From Thermomicrobiales bacterium (GTDB lineage Bacteria; Chloroflexota; Chloroflexia; Thermomicrobiales; CADCWN01): 34,520 nt of DNA. The notes below the pieces were generated by a model. It saw nothing but the letters and a program-made list of their open reading frames with translations, did not search any database and was not told the origin of the DNA. How positions within the stretch are numbered: the first letter of the stretch is position 1; each line of letters begins with the position of its first letter. Below are positions 13,042 to 21,359 of the stretch, piece by piece. The stretch spans positions 14,021 to 48,540 of the forward strand of contig JAUJMV010000019.1 in NCBI GenBank assembly GCA_030446685.1, written 5' to 3'. A program made the position numbers and the translations under genes.

Positions 13042-13076
13042 GCCTGTAGGTACTGCAGGCAGCAAATATCGTACCA
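13042..13076 (-). promoter_or_regulatory. Extended -10 promoter and leader hairpin for the glgE operon
   Basis: On the minus strand TGGTACGAT (13076-13068) is an extended -10 (TGn plus TACGAT, five of six to consensus). No clear -35 is seen, as expected for extended -10 promoters. The first transcribed bases would contain GCCTGCAGTACCTACAGGC (13060-13042), a short hairpin or operator with GCCTG/CAGGC arms. The leader to the glgE GTG would be about 130 bases. The rest of the gap 12930-13160 shows nothing I can assign. Confidence 0.45.
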
Positions 13077-13160
13077 CACCCCGCCGGGGCGCTTGCCGAT
13101 CGCGGGTGGGGGAATCGGGGCGCGTCGTTCGTTAGGGGGAGGGCGATGCGCGACGCCGCC

Positions 13161-13916
13161 CTACGTCGTCAGGCCGAACACCCGCCGCGCGGTCCCGCCG
13201 AGGATCTGCGCGAGCTGCGCCCCGTCCAGCCCGAGCGCCCCCAGCTTCGCCAGCTCCGCCGGGACGTTGCTGGGGTGGTCCGAGCCGTACATCACCCGCC
13301 CCGCGCCGACCGCGCGCACCATCTCCGCGACCTGGAAGCCGGCGCACCAGGACGGCTCGAGGACGATGTTCGGGCAGACCTCGGCCGCGACGATCGCCTC
13401 CGCCGCGAAGACCGCGAAGCCGGCGTGCGCCAGGACGACCGTCACATCCGGGTGGTGCAGCGCCGGGGGGATCGCCAGCGCCGGGAGGGCGGCCGGGACG
13501 CCGAGGCCGGTGTGGATGATGACCGGCACGCCGAGTTCGCTTGCCAGCGCGAAGAGGATCGCGCAGCGCGGGTGGTTCGGCGCGAGGGCGTGGACCGAGG
13601 GGTCGAGCTTGATCGCGCGGAAGCCGAGGTCGCGCACGCAGCGCGTGACCTCGCGCCGGTAGTCGGCCTCGTCCAGCCGCGGGTTGACACTCGCCATCCC
13701 GAAGATGACGCCCGGCCGCCCCTCGGCGAAGCGCGCGATGCGGTCGTGGACCGCGGCCACGTCCGGCCCCTGGTGCGGCTGCGGCATCACCATTGCCGCG
13801 TCCACGCCGTTGGCCGCCATCGTCGCCAGCAGCCCCTCCTCGGTGATCTCCACCCCGGTGGCGAGCGACCGGCCGATGTGGCAATGCGCGTCGAGGACGA
13901 AGGTCGAGCCGATCAT
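13161..13916 (-). CDS. Amidohydrolase family 2 (TIM-barrel metal-dependent hydrolase)
   Basis: 251 aa, intact. Amidohydrolase_2 signatures in order: metal-binding FVLDAHCHIG at about residue 10, lysine region GFRAIKLDPSVHALAPNHP, histidine strands VPVIIHTGLG and VTVVLAHAGF, and the aspartate end RVMYGSDHPSN. Family members are hydrolases or decarboxylases of small organic acids and amides, often zinc-dependent, acting in the cytoplasm. The substrate cannot be read from the sequence. ATG at 13916 has GGAGG 8 bases upstream. It lies upstream of the glgE operon on the same strand with 231 bases between, so it is probably a separate unit. Confidence 0.85.
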   Translation of the reverse strand: MIGSTFVLDAHCHIGRSLATGVEITEEGLLATMAANGVDAAMVMPQPHQGPDVAAVHDRIARFAEGRPGVIFGMASVNPRLDEADYRREVTRCVRDLGFRAIKLDPSVHALAPNHPRCAILFALASELGVPVIIHTGLGVPAALPALAIPPALHHPDVTVVLAHAGFAVFAAEAIVAAEVCPNIVLEPSWCAGFQVAEMVRAVGAGRVMYGSDHPSNVPAELAKLGALGLDGAQLAQILGGTARRVFGLTT

Positions 13917-14016
13917 CGCGCGTCCTCCAAGCCCGGTTTCCGAACATTGACGGCGTAAGGATAGTCGATCCGGCGCCGCGCCCGCGAGGGGCGAGTGGGC
14001 GGCCGCCGGCGGGAGG

Positions 14017-14612
14017 TCAGGGGCGGTACTCGCGCATCAGCGCCGCGAACCGCGGCGCCTGACCCGTCAGGTTATCGAGGATGTCGTCATAGGTCTTCGG
14101 CGGGTTGCGTAGCGCCGCGGCCTGTCGCTCGATCACCTGCGCCATGATCTCAGGCGCGCGATCAGCCAAATCGGTCAAGAATGTATCGGGATGGGCCGAC
14201 TCGATGTTGTACCGAGCCACCGCCTCGCCGGGAAGTCGCGCAGGTTGAACGTCACGATGATCTGCGCCCCGGCCGTCACCGCGGCGGCCAAGACGTGCCG
14301 ATCCTTGGGGTGGTTGGTCATATCGGGGATCAACCGCTCGTAGTCCGCGACGAGAGCGCGAGGGAACGCGGTATGCAGCACACCCACCAGGCCACGCGCC
14401 TGGGCAGCGGTCGTCAACCGCGCCCTGACCGAAGGTTGCGCTCCACCTCGGCGAGGATCGCCGCGCTCCAGTAGGGCCGGTAGAGACCACGCTGCGCGGC
14501 GCGCAGGCGGCCCGCGCCGCGGCGCTCGCTGGCGATCAGCGTGTCGCGCAGCGCGCTGCCGGGATGAGCACGTTCGCGTCGAGCACCGCCCCAATGTGGG
14601 ACAAAGGTCCAC
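14017..14612 (-). CDS. PIN-domain toxin (PIN_3 type), multiple apparent frameshifts
   Basis: Putative Mg-dependent ribonuclease toxin of a VapBC-like pair. Reading across frames gives VLDANVLIPxSALRDTLIAS with the first catalytic Asp, YWSAAILAEVERNLRS with the acidic Glu, MTNHPKDRHVLAAAV with the conserved Asp, then IIVTFNLRDFP and a C-terminal tail TYDDILDNLTGQAPRFAALM. This order fits a PIN_3 protein of about 198 aa. The frame changes near 14596, 14567, 14425 and 14230, each repaired by one added base. The GTG start at 14612 shares one base with the TAG stop of the preceding HTH gene, implying coupling. Real inactivation cannot be excluded for a toxin, but the pieces match and neighbours show the same lesions. 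Confidence 0.75.
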
Positions 14613-15104
14613 TAACGGTACAGCCCCAGATCTGGCTCAGGCGTGCCAGTTCATCCAGCACCTCCCCTTCTTCAGCCTCCCGCCGGCGCTTGTACGCCAG
14701 CACTTCGCCGAGTTTGAGGCGGCGGTGCTTGCCCGGCGAGTGTAGGGGATCGCGCCGCGCTCCAGCAGCGTGATAAGGTGTGGACGCGAGACGTTCAGGA
14801 GATCCGCCGCCTGTTGGGTCGTCAACTCCTTCCGCACCGGGACGATCGACACCGCCCGGTCCTTGGATAGGTGGTGGACGATCTCATGCAACAGGCGTAC
14901 GACCGAGGCGGGCAGCGCGATCGTCTCGCCGCGCGGCGCTACCAGCCGGAAGGCGTTCAGGTCGTCTCCGTCGTCGCCACGCGGCGTCCCCGGCGGGATC
15001 GGTTGCCGGTGTCCGGCATCGAGCAACCGTTCGAGCGTGGCGAGCAAAGTGCGCTCCTGCTCGCCTACCGTTACCAATTCGCCGTCTAGCACTGGCCCCA
15101 CCAC
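14612..15104 (-). CDS. Excisionase-like HTH antitoxin, two apparent frameshifts
   Basis: About 164 aa after repair. The C-terminal half has the MerR/excisionase helix-turn-helix ELTTQQAADLLNVSRPHLITLLERGAIPYTR followed by GKHRRLKLGEVLAYKRRR and an acidic tail LDELARLSQDLGLYR. This is the usual antitoxin of PIN_3 toxins. The N-terminal LVTVGEQERTLLATLERLLDAG and ALPASVVRLLHEIVHHLSKDRAVSIVP resemble the family. Frame changes near 14738 and 14632 each need one base; the second restores a TAG at 14612-14614 abutting the toxin start. GTG at 15104, with GGGGAGGGG upstream, is preferred; GTG 15164 and ATG 15143 are alternatives, but codon use in 15105-15164 is atypical. It probably represses its own promoter. 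Confidence 0.75.
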
Positions 15105-15220
15105 GTCTTTTCCCCTCCCCGCATCTCTCAATACGCGACCCATCTCCCTGCGCCCTTTCCCCACTCGCGCTCCACTATGCTGCTATGCTGCCACAAAATC
15201 GAAAAAATCGCAAATCGCGC

Positions 15221-15230
15221 CGCTATAGCG
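15221..15230. promoter_or_regulatory. Short palindrome in the divergent antitoxin/M20 region
   Basis: CGCTATAGCG is a perfect 10-base palindrome in the 238-base gap between the divergent antitoxin and M20 genes. A tandem CTATGCTG pair lies nearby at about 15175-15190. Antitoxins of this class usually bind a palindrome at their promoter, so this is a candidate operator; nothing in the sequence proves it. Confidence 0.3.
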
Positions 15231-15271
15231 CGCGTCACGACGATCAGGATGCCAGGCGCTGGGGGGCGATT

Positions 15272-15299
15272 TTGCAAGTCGCTGCCCAGCGGCTAGAAT
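15272..15299 (+). promoter_or_regulatory. Sigma70-type promoter for the M20-SDR-btpA group
   Basis: -35 TTGCAA (15272-15277), 16-base spacer, -10 TAGAAT (15294-15299). It lies about 100 bases upstream of the M20 start at 15403. Confidence 0.5.
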
Positions 15300-15402
15300 T
15301 GGCGGGCGCGCCCGCGCGCGATTGCCGGCGATCGGGCTGTCGGGGGCGGCAACTGGCGCCGCCCGTGCCGCAAGATGCGGAAGTCGAAGAAGGAGAACCC
15401 CC

Positions 15403-16593
15403 TTGGTCACGCGCCTGTCGCTGCTCGACGCCGCCTGGGAGCTCGGCCCGCAGGTCGTCGCCGACCGCCGCTACCTGCACCAGCACCCGGAGCTGGCCTT
15501 CCAGGAGGAGCACACCGCCGCTTCGTCGCCGACCGGCTGCGCGAACTGGGGATCGAGACCCGCACCGGCGTCGCCAAGACCGGCGTCCTGGGTCTCTTGC
15601 GCGGCGGCGCCGGCGCCGGCAAGACCGTGCTGCTGCGCGCCGACATGGACGCCCTGCCGATGCAGGAGCTGAATGACGTGCCCTACAAGTCGCTGACCCC
15701 AGGCGCGATGCACGCCTGCGGCCACGACGCGCACACCGCGATGCTCCTCGGCGTGGCGCGGCTCCTCGGCGAGCGCCGCGACGAGATCCGCGGCACGGTC
15801 AAGTTCGCCTTCCAGCCGGCGGAGGAGTCGGAGGGCGGCGCGCAGCCGATGATCGAGGCGGGGGTGATGGACGACCCGCGCGTCGACGCCGCCTTCGGCG
15901 TCCACATCGGCCAGGACCTGCCCGTCGGCACGATCGGCGTCTCTGCCGGCCCGACCAACGCGGCCTCCGACGGCTTCGTGGCGACGATCCGGGGCAAGGG
16001 CGGGCACGCCGCCCGGCCGCACGGCTGCGTCGACCCGATCGTGATCGCGGCGCAGTGCGTCGTGGCGCTGCAGACTCTCGTCAGCCGCGAGGTCAACCCG
16101 CTACGCCAGGCGGTGATCACCGTCGGCGCGATCCACGCCGGGACCGTCTCCAACATCATCCCCGAGGAGGCCGTCATGCGCGCGACGGTGCGGACCTTCG
16201 ACGAGGAGGTGCGCCGGGGTTGGCCGAGCGCATCCCGGCGCTGATCGGCGGCATCGCGGCGGCGATGCGCGGCGAGGCCGACGTGCAGTACAAGTTCGGC
16301 TACCCGGCGCTGGTCAACGACGCGGCGATGACCGACCTGGTGCGCGCGGTGGCCCGCGACCTGGTCGGCCCGGACAAGGTGATCGAGCGCGAGCCGGGAT
16401 GGGCGGCGAGGACATGGCCTACTTCCTCCAGGAGGCGCCTGGCTGCTTCTTCCGGATCGGCTCGCGCAACCCGGAGCGCGGGCTGATCTACGGCCACCAC
16501 CACCCGCGCTTCGACATCGACGACGAGGGGGCGCTGCCGGTCGGCGTCGCGGCCGTCGCCTCCGTCGCCATGCGCTACCTCAACGGGGAGTAG
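15403..16593 (+). CDS. M20 family amidohydrolase (N-acyl amino acid/hippurate hydrolase type), three apparent frameshifts
   Basis: Metal-dependent amidohydrolase of peptidase family M20D, about 398 codons. Motifs in order: RRYLHQHPELAFQEEHTA-like RYLHQHPELAFQEEHT, VLLRADMDALPMQE, AMHACGHDAHTAMLLG with the Cys and His ligands, FQPAEESEGGAQPMIEAG with the catalytic and metal Glu pair, AAFGVHIG, the dimerisation lid with GGHAARPH, and the C-terminal GGEDMAYFLQEAPGCFFRIG. Frame changes near 15520, 16220 and 16396 each need one base. Start TTG 15403, reading MVTRLSLLDAAW, has AAGGAG 8-9 bases upstream. It is followed by SDR, BtpA-like and aldolase genes, so it may release an acid or amine for them; the substrate is unknown. 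Confidence 0.88.
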
Positions 16594-16604
16594 GGAACGG
16601 TTAT

Positions 16605-16713
16605 GAACCACAAAGGCACGGAGACCACACAGGACACGGAGAGGGCCGAACGTCGAACGGCGGATCGGCTTCACCGCTTTGTGTCCTGTGTGGTCTCCGT
16701 GCCTTTGTGGTTC
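16605..16713. repeat. Perfect 33-bp inverted repeat between the M20 and SDR genes
   Basis: Arm 16605-16637 (starts GAACCACAAAGGCACGG, ends CAGGACAC) is exactly complementary to 16681-16713, with a 43-base loop. It fills almost all of the gap between the M20 stop (16593) and the SDR start (16739). It is AC-rich and unlike its surroundings. A degenerate relative lies at 27175-27284. The structure resembles non-autonomous palindromic intergenic elements. Confidence 0.8.
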
Positions 16714-16738
16714 TCGTTCTCTCCACTGGCGGCGGCCG

Positions 16739-17475
16739 ATGAAACTTGCGGGCAAGGCCGCGCTGGTCACCGGCGAGGGCCGCGGCAACGGGCGGGCGAT
16801 CGCGCTCGGCCTGGCGCGCCGACGTGGCGGTCGGCTACGTCGCCCACCCGGAGGATCGCCGACCGGATCGCGGCGCTGGGCCGGCGGGCGGTCGCGGTCG
16901 GGGCCGACACCGCGCGGGTGGACGAGGTGGCGCGGCTGGTCGATGAGGCGGTCGGGGCGCTCGGGCGGATCGACATCCTCGTCAACAACGCCGGGGTGCT
17001 GCGGCGCACGCCCTTCCTGGCGATCGGCGAGGAGGAGTGGGATCGGATCCTCGACACCAACCTCAAGGGCTGCTTCCTGGTCGGGCAGGCGGTCGCGCGC
17101 CGGATGGTCGAGCGGGGCGTCCAGGGGTACATCATCAACGTCTCGTCGGCCAGTCAGTTCACCGCGGGCGCGAACGTCGCCCACTACTGCGTCTCCAAGG
17201 CCGGGATGGGGATGCTGACCAGGGCGATGGCGCTGGAACTGGCCCCGCACGGCATCCGGGTCAACGCGATCGCGCCGGGGCTGATCGAGACCGACATGAA
17301 CCGCCACGACATCGCGCGCGACGACTTCCGCGCGGCGCGGCTGGCGCGCATCCCGCTCGGGCTGATCGGCCGCCCGGAAGATCTGGTCGGCGTCGCGGTC
17401 CTGCTGGCGTCCGACGACGCGCGGCTGATCACCGGCGCGACCTTCAGCGTTGATGGAGGCTCGACGATCGCATGA
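16739..17475 (+). CDS. Short-chain dehydrogenase/reductase, two apparent frameshifts
   Basis: Classical SDR oxidoreductase, about 250 aa. N-terminal Rossmann motif AALVTGEGRGNGRAIALGLA (TGxxxGxG), DILVNNAGV, catalytic Ser in IINVSSASQFTAG, YCVSKAG with catalytic Tyr and Lys, RVNAIAPGLIETDM, and the C-terminal ITGATFSVDGGSTI. It would oxidise or reduce a hydroxy/keto group with NAD(P). Two frame changes, near 16818 and 16850, fall between the first Rossmann strand and RIAALGRRAVAVGAD; here more than one base may be missing. ATG 16739 begins MKLAGKAALVTG. The stop overlaps the next ATG as ATGA, so the two are coupled. Confidence 0.88.
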
Positions 17476-18329
17476 GCGTGGTGGAGTATCCGGGGGCGCT
17501 ACCTCTTCGAGCGCGGTTACAATGAAGGGCGCCTGGTCGTCGGCGTCGTCCGCTGCCGCCGCTGCCCGGCGCGGCGCGGTGGAACGGCCGCACGTTTCGC
17601 GCGCGGATTTGATGTCGTGCTCGATCGGGCGCGCGCCGATCTCCTGGCGCTGGCGGAGGGCGGCGTGGACGCCGCGATCGTCGAGAACTTCGGCGACGCG
17701 CCGTTCCGCGCCGCCGGCGCGGTCGAGCCGGAGACGGTCGCGGCGATGGCGCGCGTGCTGACCGAACTGCGGCCGTTGACCGCGATCCCGCTCGGCGTCA
17801 ACGTGCTGCGCAACGACGCCGCGGCGGCGCTGGCGCTGGCCGCGATCTGCGGCGGCCCGGACGCCTTCATCCGCGTGAACGTCCACACCGGCGCGATGGT
17901 GACCGACCAGGGCATCATCACCGGGCAGGCCGACCGGACCCTGCGGCGGCGCGCGGAACTGCGCGCCGCCTCCGTCGCGATCCTGGCCGATGTGCTGGTG
18001 AAGCACGCCGCCCCGCTGGCCCTGTTCGCGATCGAGGACGCGGCGCGCGACGCGGTCGAACGGGGCTGGCCGACGGGGTGATCGTCACCGGCGCCGGCAC
18101 CGGCCGGGCGGCCGATCTCGACGACGCGCGCCGCGTGCGCGCCGTCCTGCCGGAGAACGTGCCGCTCTTCGTCGGCAGCGGCGTCACGCTCGACAACGTG
18201 CGCGAGATGCTGGACGTGGCCGACGGCGTGATCGTCGGCACCGCGCTCAAGGCCGACGGCGTCGTCGCCGAGCCAGTCGCCCCGGAGCGCGTGCGCCGCT
18301 TCGTCGCGGCGGCGAAGGAGAAGGGCTGA
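17472..18329 (+). CDS. BtpA/SgcQ family protein, several apparent frameshifts
   Basis: Resembles the BtpA family (PF03437), TIM-barrel proteins that include E. coli SgcQ and the cyanobacterial BtpA linked to photosystem I. Across frames: LFERGYNEGRLVVGVVRC and LPGAARWNGRTF, ARADLLALAEGGVDAAIVENFGDAPF, TAIPLGVNVLRNDAAAALALA, AFIRVNVHTGAMVTDQGI, DGVIVTGAGTGRAADLDD, PLFVGSGVTLDNV and DGVIVGTALKADG. This is nearly full length (about 286 codons). Frame changes fall near 17495, twice or more in 17555-17615, and near 18072. ATG at 17472 overlaps the SDR stop. Away from phototrophs the family sits in sugar-catabolism loci, so a role beside the SDR and aldolase is more likely than photosystem assembly. 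Confidence 0.82.
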
Positions 18330-18440
18330 GGGCTGAGAACGAACGGTGATCGCGCGCGTTGGTCCCCTCTCTCCCAGGATTGGGAGAGGGGGTTGGGGGT
18401 GAGGGCGTACCCACTCAGCACTCAGCACTCGCTACTCAGC
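18323..18440. repeat. Heptamer arrays flanking a hairpin between btpA-like and aldolase genes
   Basis: Left: GGGCTGA twice (18323-18336), overlapping the TGA stop at 18327-18329. Middle: hairpin CTCTCCCA (18369-18376) with TGGGAGAG (18381-18388), extended by CCC/GGG pairs to 18365-18392, loop GGAT. Right: ACTCAGC, ACTCAGC, ACTCGCT, ACTCAGC (18413-18440). The left and right units are roughly complementary (GCTGAG versus CTCAGC), so the whole can fold as nested palindromes. The hairpin could end btpA transcripts, but it lacks a T-run. Confidence 0.65.
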
Positions 18441-18452
18441 ACTGGAGGGACC

Positions 18453-19346
18453 GTGCAGGGCCTTGAAGGGATTTATGTCATCGTCTCGACGCCGTTCGAC
18501 GAGGACGGGCGGATCGACGAGGAGAGTTTCGCGACCCTGCTCGACGCGACGGTGGAGGCGGGCGTGCAGGGGATCACGATCCTCGGGGTCGCCGGCGAGG
18601 CGCAGCGCCTGAGCGACGCCGAGCGCGATCGGCTGCAGGACCTGGCGTTGCGCCAGATCGCCGGGCGCCTCCCGACGATCGTCGGCGTGTCGCACGACGG
18701 CACCGACGCGACGGTCGAGCGCACACGGGCGGCCAAGGCGGCGGGCGCGGCGGGGGTGATGGTCGCGCCGCCCGTGTTCAGCAAGGTCGGCAGGGGGCTG
18801 ATCACCCACTACGGGCGGATCGGAGCCGAGGGGGGCTGCCGATCGTCCTGCAGGACTACCCCGGTCAACGGCGTCAGCCTGTCGCCGCAGTTCCTGGCGG
18901 AGATCGTCGAGGCGGTGCCGGAGATCGTGACGATCAAGCTGGAGGACCCGCCGACCGCCGCGCGCATCCGCCAGACCCGCGCGCTGACCGGCGACCGCGT
19001 CACCTTCCAGGGCGGGCTGAGCGGCCTCTACCTGCTCGACGAGTTGCGCGCCGGGGCGAGCGGCGCGATGACCGGCTTCCCCTTCCCCGAGGTGCTGCTC
19101 GACATCTGGGAGGCCCACGGGCGGGGCGACGAGGCGGAGGCGGCGGCGCTGTACTACCAGTTCCTGCCGCTGATCGTCCTCGACGGGCAGCCGGGGACCG
19201 GCGTGGCGAGCCGCAAGGAGATCCTGGCGCGCCGCGGTCAGATCCGCCACACGACCGTGCGCCAGCCGGGCCTGGCGCTCGACGACCAGGCCCGCCGCGA
19301 TCTGCACGCGCTCCTCGATCACCTCGACGTAACGCGGTTCAAGTAG
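18453..19346 (+). CDS. DapA/NanA-like class I aldolase (dihydrodipicolinate synthase family)
   Basis: About 298 aa Schiff-base aldolase/lyase. GIYVIVSTPFDEDGRID opens the barrel. ITILGVAGEAQRLSDAER is the substrate-binding motif. The Tyr motif VLQDYPPVNG is readable only across frames at 18835-18866, and EIVTIKLEDPP carries the Schiff-base Lys162. The frame stays open because the deficits appear to total three bases: one lost from the G-run near 18836 and two from the C-run near 18859. The visible translation is therefore wrong over about 10 residues. GTG 18453 has GGAGG 5 bases upstream. Last gene of the M20-SDR-BtpA group; true lysine biosynthesis DapA is less likely than sugar-acid or hydroxy-keto-acid catabolism. 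Confidence 0.88.
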   Translation: MQGLEGIYVIVSTPFDEDGRIDEESFATLLDATVEAGVQGITILGVAGEAQRLSDAERDRLQDLALRQIAGRLPTIVGVSHDGTDATVERTRAAKAAGAAGVMVAPPVFSKVGRGLITHYGRIGAEGGCRSSCRTTPVNGVSLSPQFLAEIVEAVPEIVTIKLEDPPTAARIRQTRALTGDRVTFQGGLSGLYLLDELRAGASGAMTGFPFPEVLLDIWEAHGRGDEAEAAALYYQFLPLIVLDGQPGTGVASRKEILARRGQIRHTTVRQPGLALDDQARRDLHALLDHLDVTRFK

Positions 19347-19356
19347 GGAGGGCCGC

Positions 19357-19445
19357 GGGCTGAGGGCTGGGTAAGACGGTTGTTGTATGGCACAATCGTT
19401 GCGTAACCGGAAGCTACTCAGTCCTCAGCCCTCAGTCCTCAGTCC
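19357..19445. repeat. Heptamer arrays upstream of rnj
   Basis: Left GGGCTGA, GGGCTGG (19357-19370). Right TCAGTCC, TCAGCCC, TCAGTCC, TCAGTCC (19418-19445), then further TCAGTCC at 19449-19455. The two sides are near-complementary around a 47-base AT-richer centre (TTGTTGTATGGCACAATC) that may contain the rnj promoter. Confidence 0.6.
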
Positions 19446-19484
19446 TTATCAGTCCTTCATGGACTTAGTGGAAAGTTGATAACG

Positions 19485-21170
19485 ATGGCGAAACGACGAC
19501 GGCTACGAGTGATCCCCCTGGGCGGGATCGGCGAGATCGGCAAGAACTCGACGCTGATCGAGCACGGGCGCGACCTGGTGCTGATCGACGCGGGCGTGAA
19601 GTTCCCCGAGGAGGAGCAGCGCGGCGTCGACCTGGTGATCCCCGACTACACCTACCTCAAGGCGCACCGCGAGCAGTTGCGCGCCATCCTGCTCACCCAC
19701 GGGCACGAGGATCACATCGGCGCGCTACCCTATCTCCTGCCGCAACTCGCCGCGGACGGCGGCGGGCCGGTCACGCTCTACGGCTCGGACCTGGCGCTCG
19801 GCTTCGTCGAGAACAAGCTGCGCGAGCGCCGCGCCCTCCAGCACGCCGACTTCTGCAAGATCGAGCCGGGCAAGCGCTACCCGTTGAGCCAGTCGATGGA
19901 CGCCGAGTTCGTCCCGGTCAGCCACAGCATCCCCGGCAGCATGGCGATCGTCCTGCACACGCCCGAGGGCAAGCTGATCGCCACCGGCGACTTCAAGTTC
20001 GACCCGACCCCGATCAGCGGCCCGCCGACCGACGAGGCGCGCCTGCGCCAGCTCGGCGACGAGGGCGTGCTGGTCCTCCTCTCCGACACCACGCGGGTCG
20101 AGACCGCCGGGCGCACCCCCTCCGAGCAGACCGTCAAGGAGACGGTCGGCCGGATCGTCAACGAGGCGCCGGGGCGCGTGATCATCACCACCTTCGCCTC
20201 GAACATCACCCGCCTGCAGCACGCGGTCACCACCGCGCACGCCAGCGGGCGCAAGGTGGCGGTCGTCGGGCGGAGCATGGAGAACAACCTCGGCGTGGCG
20301 ATGGACCTCGGCTACCTCCAGGTGCCGGAGGGCACGCTGGTGACGGTCGACCAGGCGGCGAAGCTCAAGCCGCGGCAGGTGCTGCTGATCACCACCGGCA
20401 GCCAGGGCGAGCCCAGTTCGGCCCTCAGCCGGATCGCGGCCGGGGAGCACCGCTCGATCCGCCTCCTCCCCGGCGACACGGTGATCCTGGCCGCCTCGCC
20501 GATCCCCGGCAACGAGACGACCGTGGCGCAGACGATCGACAACCTCTTCCGGCGCGGGGCGCACGTCATCTACAACACCCTGGTCCCGACGATCCACGTC
20601 TCCGGCCACGGCGCGCGCGACGAGCTGCGCCAGATGCTCGAACTGACCCGCCCCAAGTACGCGGTGCCGCTCCACGGCGAGTACCGCCACCTCCTCCTCT
20701 ACCGCGACATGGCCGTCGAGTGGGGCCTGCCCCCGGAGCGGGTGCCGATCCCGGAGATCGGCGACATCCTGCAGTTCACCCCCGAGGAGGGGCGCAAGGT
20801 TGGCGAGGTGCCGTCCGGCTCGGTGCTGATCGACGGGCTGACGATCGGCAACGTCACCAAGGTGGTGCTGCGCGACCGCCAGCACCTCTCCGAGGACGGC
20901 GTGATCTTCGCCTCGCTCGTCGTCGACCGCGACACCGGCCAGCTCCTCAGCGGCCCCGAGATCGTCGCGCGCGGCTTCGTCCACCCCGACGGCGACGGCC
21001 TGCTCGACGGCGCCGCCCAGGAGGTCCGCCGCGTGCTGAAGCGGCGCGGCGGCCAGGGGCGCATCGAGTACGGGCGCGTCGTCGAGCAGACCGCGCAGGT
21101 GCTCGGCGGCTACATCTACCGCCACACCCACCAGCGCCCGATGATCCTCCCGGTCGTCACCGAGGTCTGA
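19485..21170 (+). CDS. rnj: Ribonuclease J
   Basis: Metallo-beta-lactamase/beta-CASP nuclease with endo- and 5'-exonuclease activity, central to mRNA decay in bacteria lacking RNase E. 561 aa, intact. [12 protein letters not shown] opens the MBL domain; metal motif [16 protein letters not shown] (His72, His74, Asp76, His77); [19 protein letters not shown]; beta-CASP part [25 protein letters not shown] and ITTGSQGEP; then [15 protein letters not shown] and [13 protein letters not shown]. The C-terminal domain ends with [14 protein letters not shown] and [13 protein letters not shown] 19485 ([11 protein letters not shown]) has GGAAAG about 9 bases upstream; a TTG three codons earlier is an alternative. 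It carries no frameshift, unlike its upstream neighbours. Confidence 0.96.
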   Translation: MAKRRRLRVIPLGGIGEIGKNSTLIEHGRDLVLIDAGVKFPEEEQRGVDLVIPDYTYLKAHREQLRAILLTHGHEDHIGALPYLLPQLAADGGGPVTLYGSDLALGFVENKLRERRALQHADFCKIEPGKRYPLSQSMDAEFVPVSHSIPGSMAIVLHTPEGKLIATGDFKFDPTPISGPPTDEARLRQLGDEGVLVLLSDTTRVETAGRTPSEQTVKETVGRIVNEAPGRVIITTFASNITRLQHAVTTAHASGRKVAVVGRSMENNLGVAMDLGYLQVPEGTLVTVDQAAKLKPRQVLLITTGSQGEPSSALSRIAAGEHRSIRLLPGDTVILAASPIPGNETTVAQTIDNLFRRGAHVIYNTLVPTIHVSGHGARDELRQMLELTRPKYAVPLHGEYRHLLLYRDMAVEWGLPPERVPIPEIGDILQFTPEEGRKVGEVPSGSVLIDGLTIGNVTKVVLRDRQHLSEDGVIFASLVVDRDTGQLLSGPEIVARGFVHPDGDGLLDGAAQEVRRVLKRRGGQGRIEYGRVVEQTAQVLGGYIYRHTHQRPMILPVVTEV

Positions 21171-21246
21171 TGCAGAGAATCCCCGCCGAGGTGATCTACC
21201 GCGAGTGCGGGGTGCGATCGCCGCAACCACCTTCGTTGCCGGCCGC

Positions 21247-21281
21247 CACGTCCGGCGCCACGCCCGGCGGCGCCGGACGTG
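21247..21281. terminator. 13-bp perfect GC hairpin after rnj
   Basis: CACGTCCGGCGCC (21247-21259) pairs exactly with GGCGCCGGACGTG (21269-21281) around a 9-base loop. It lies 77 bases after the rnj stop and ahead of the promoter-like TATAAT of the next pair. No T-run follows. It is a possible terminator or an operator. Confidence 0.45.
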
Positions 21282-21309
21282 CCCCGGTCGGCTCCGCTCC
21301 GGATCGAGG

Positions 21310-21315
21310 TATAAT
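21310..21315 (+). promoter_or_regulatory. Consensus -10 box for the DUF433/DUF5615 pair
   Basis: Exact TATAAT, rare in such GC-rich DNA, 45 bases upstream of the ATG at 21360. No convincing -35 is seen in the preceding GC-rich sequence, which is partly occupied by the hairpin at 21247-21281. Confidence 0.5.
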
Positions 21316-21359
21316 CCCTGCGTGGTACGGTCGTCGGTGCTCCGCGGCGAGGTATGGGG

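Noticed and set aside
17472-18329. BtpA as evidence of a photosynthetic organism
   Set aside because: The family is common in non-phototrophs (for example SgcQ), and no photosystem or pigment gene is in the window.
18453-19346. Aldolase as the lysine-biosynthesis DapA
   Set aside because: It lies in a putative catabolic group and no other lysine gene adjoins it; only family level is supported.
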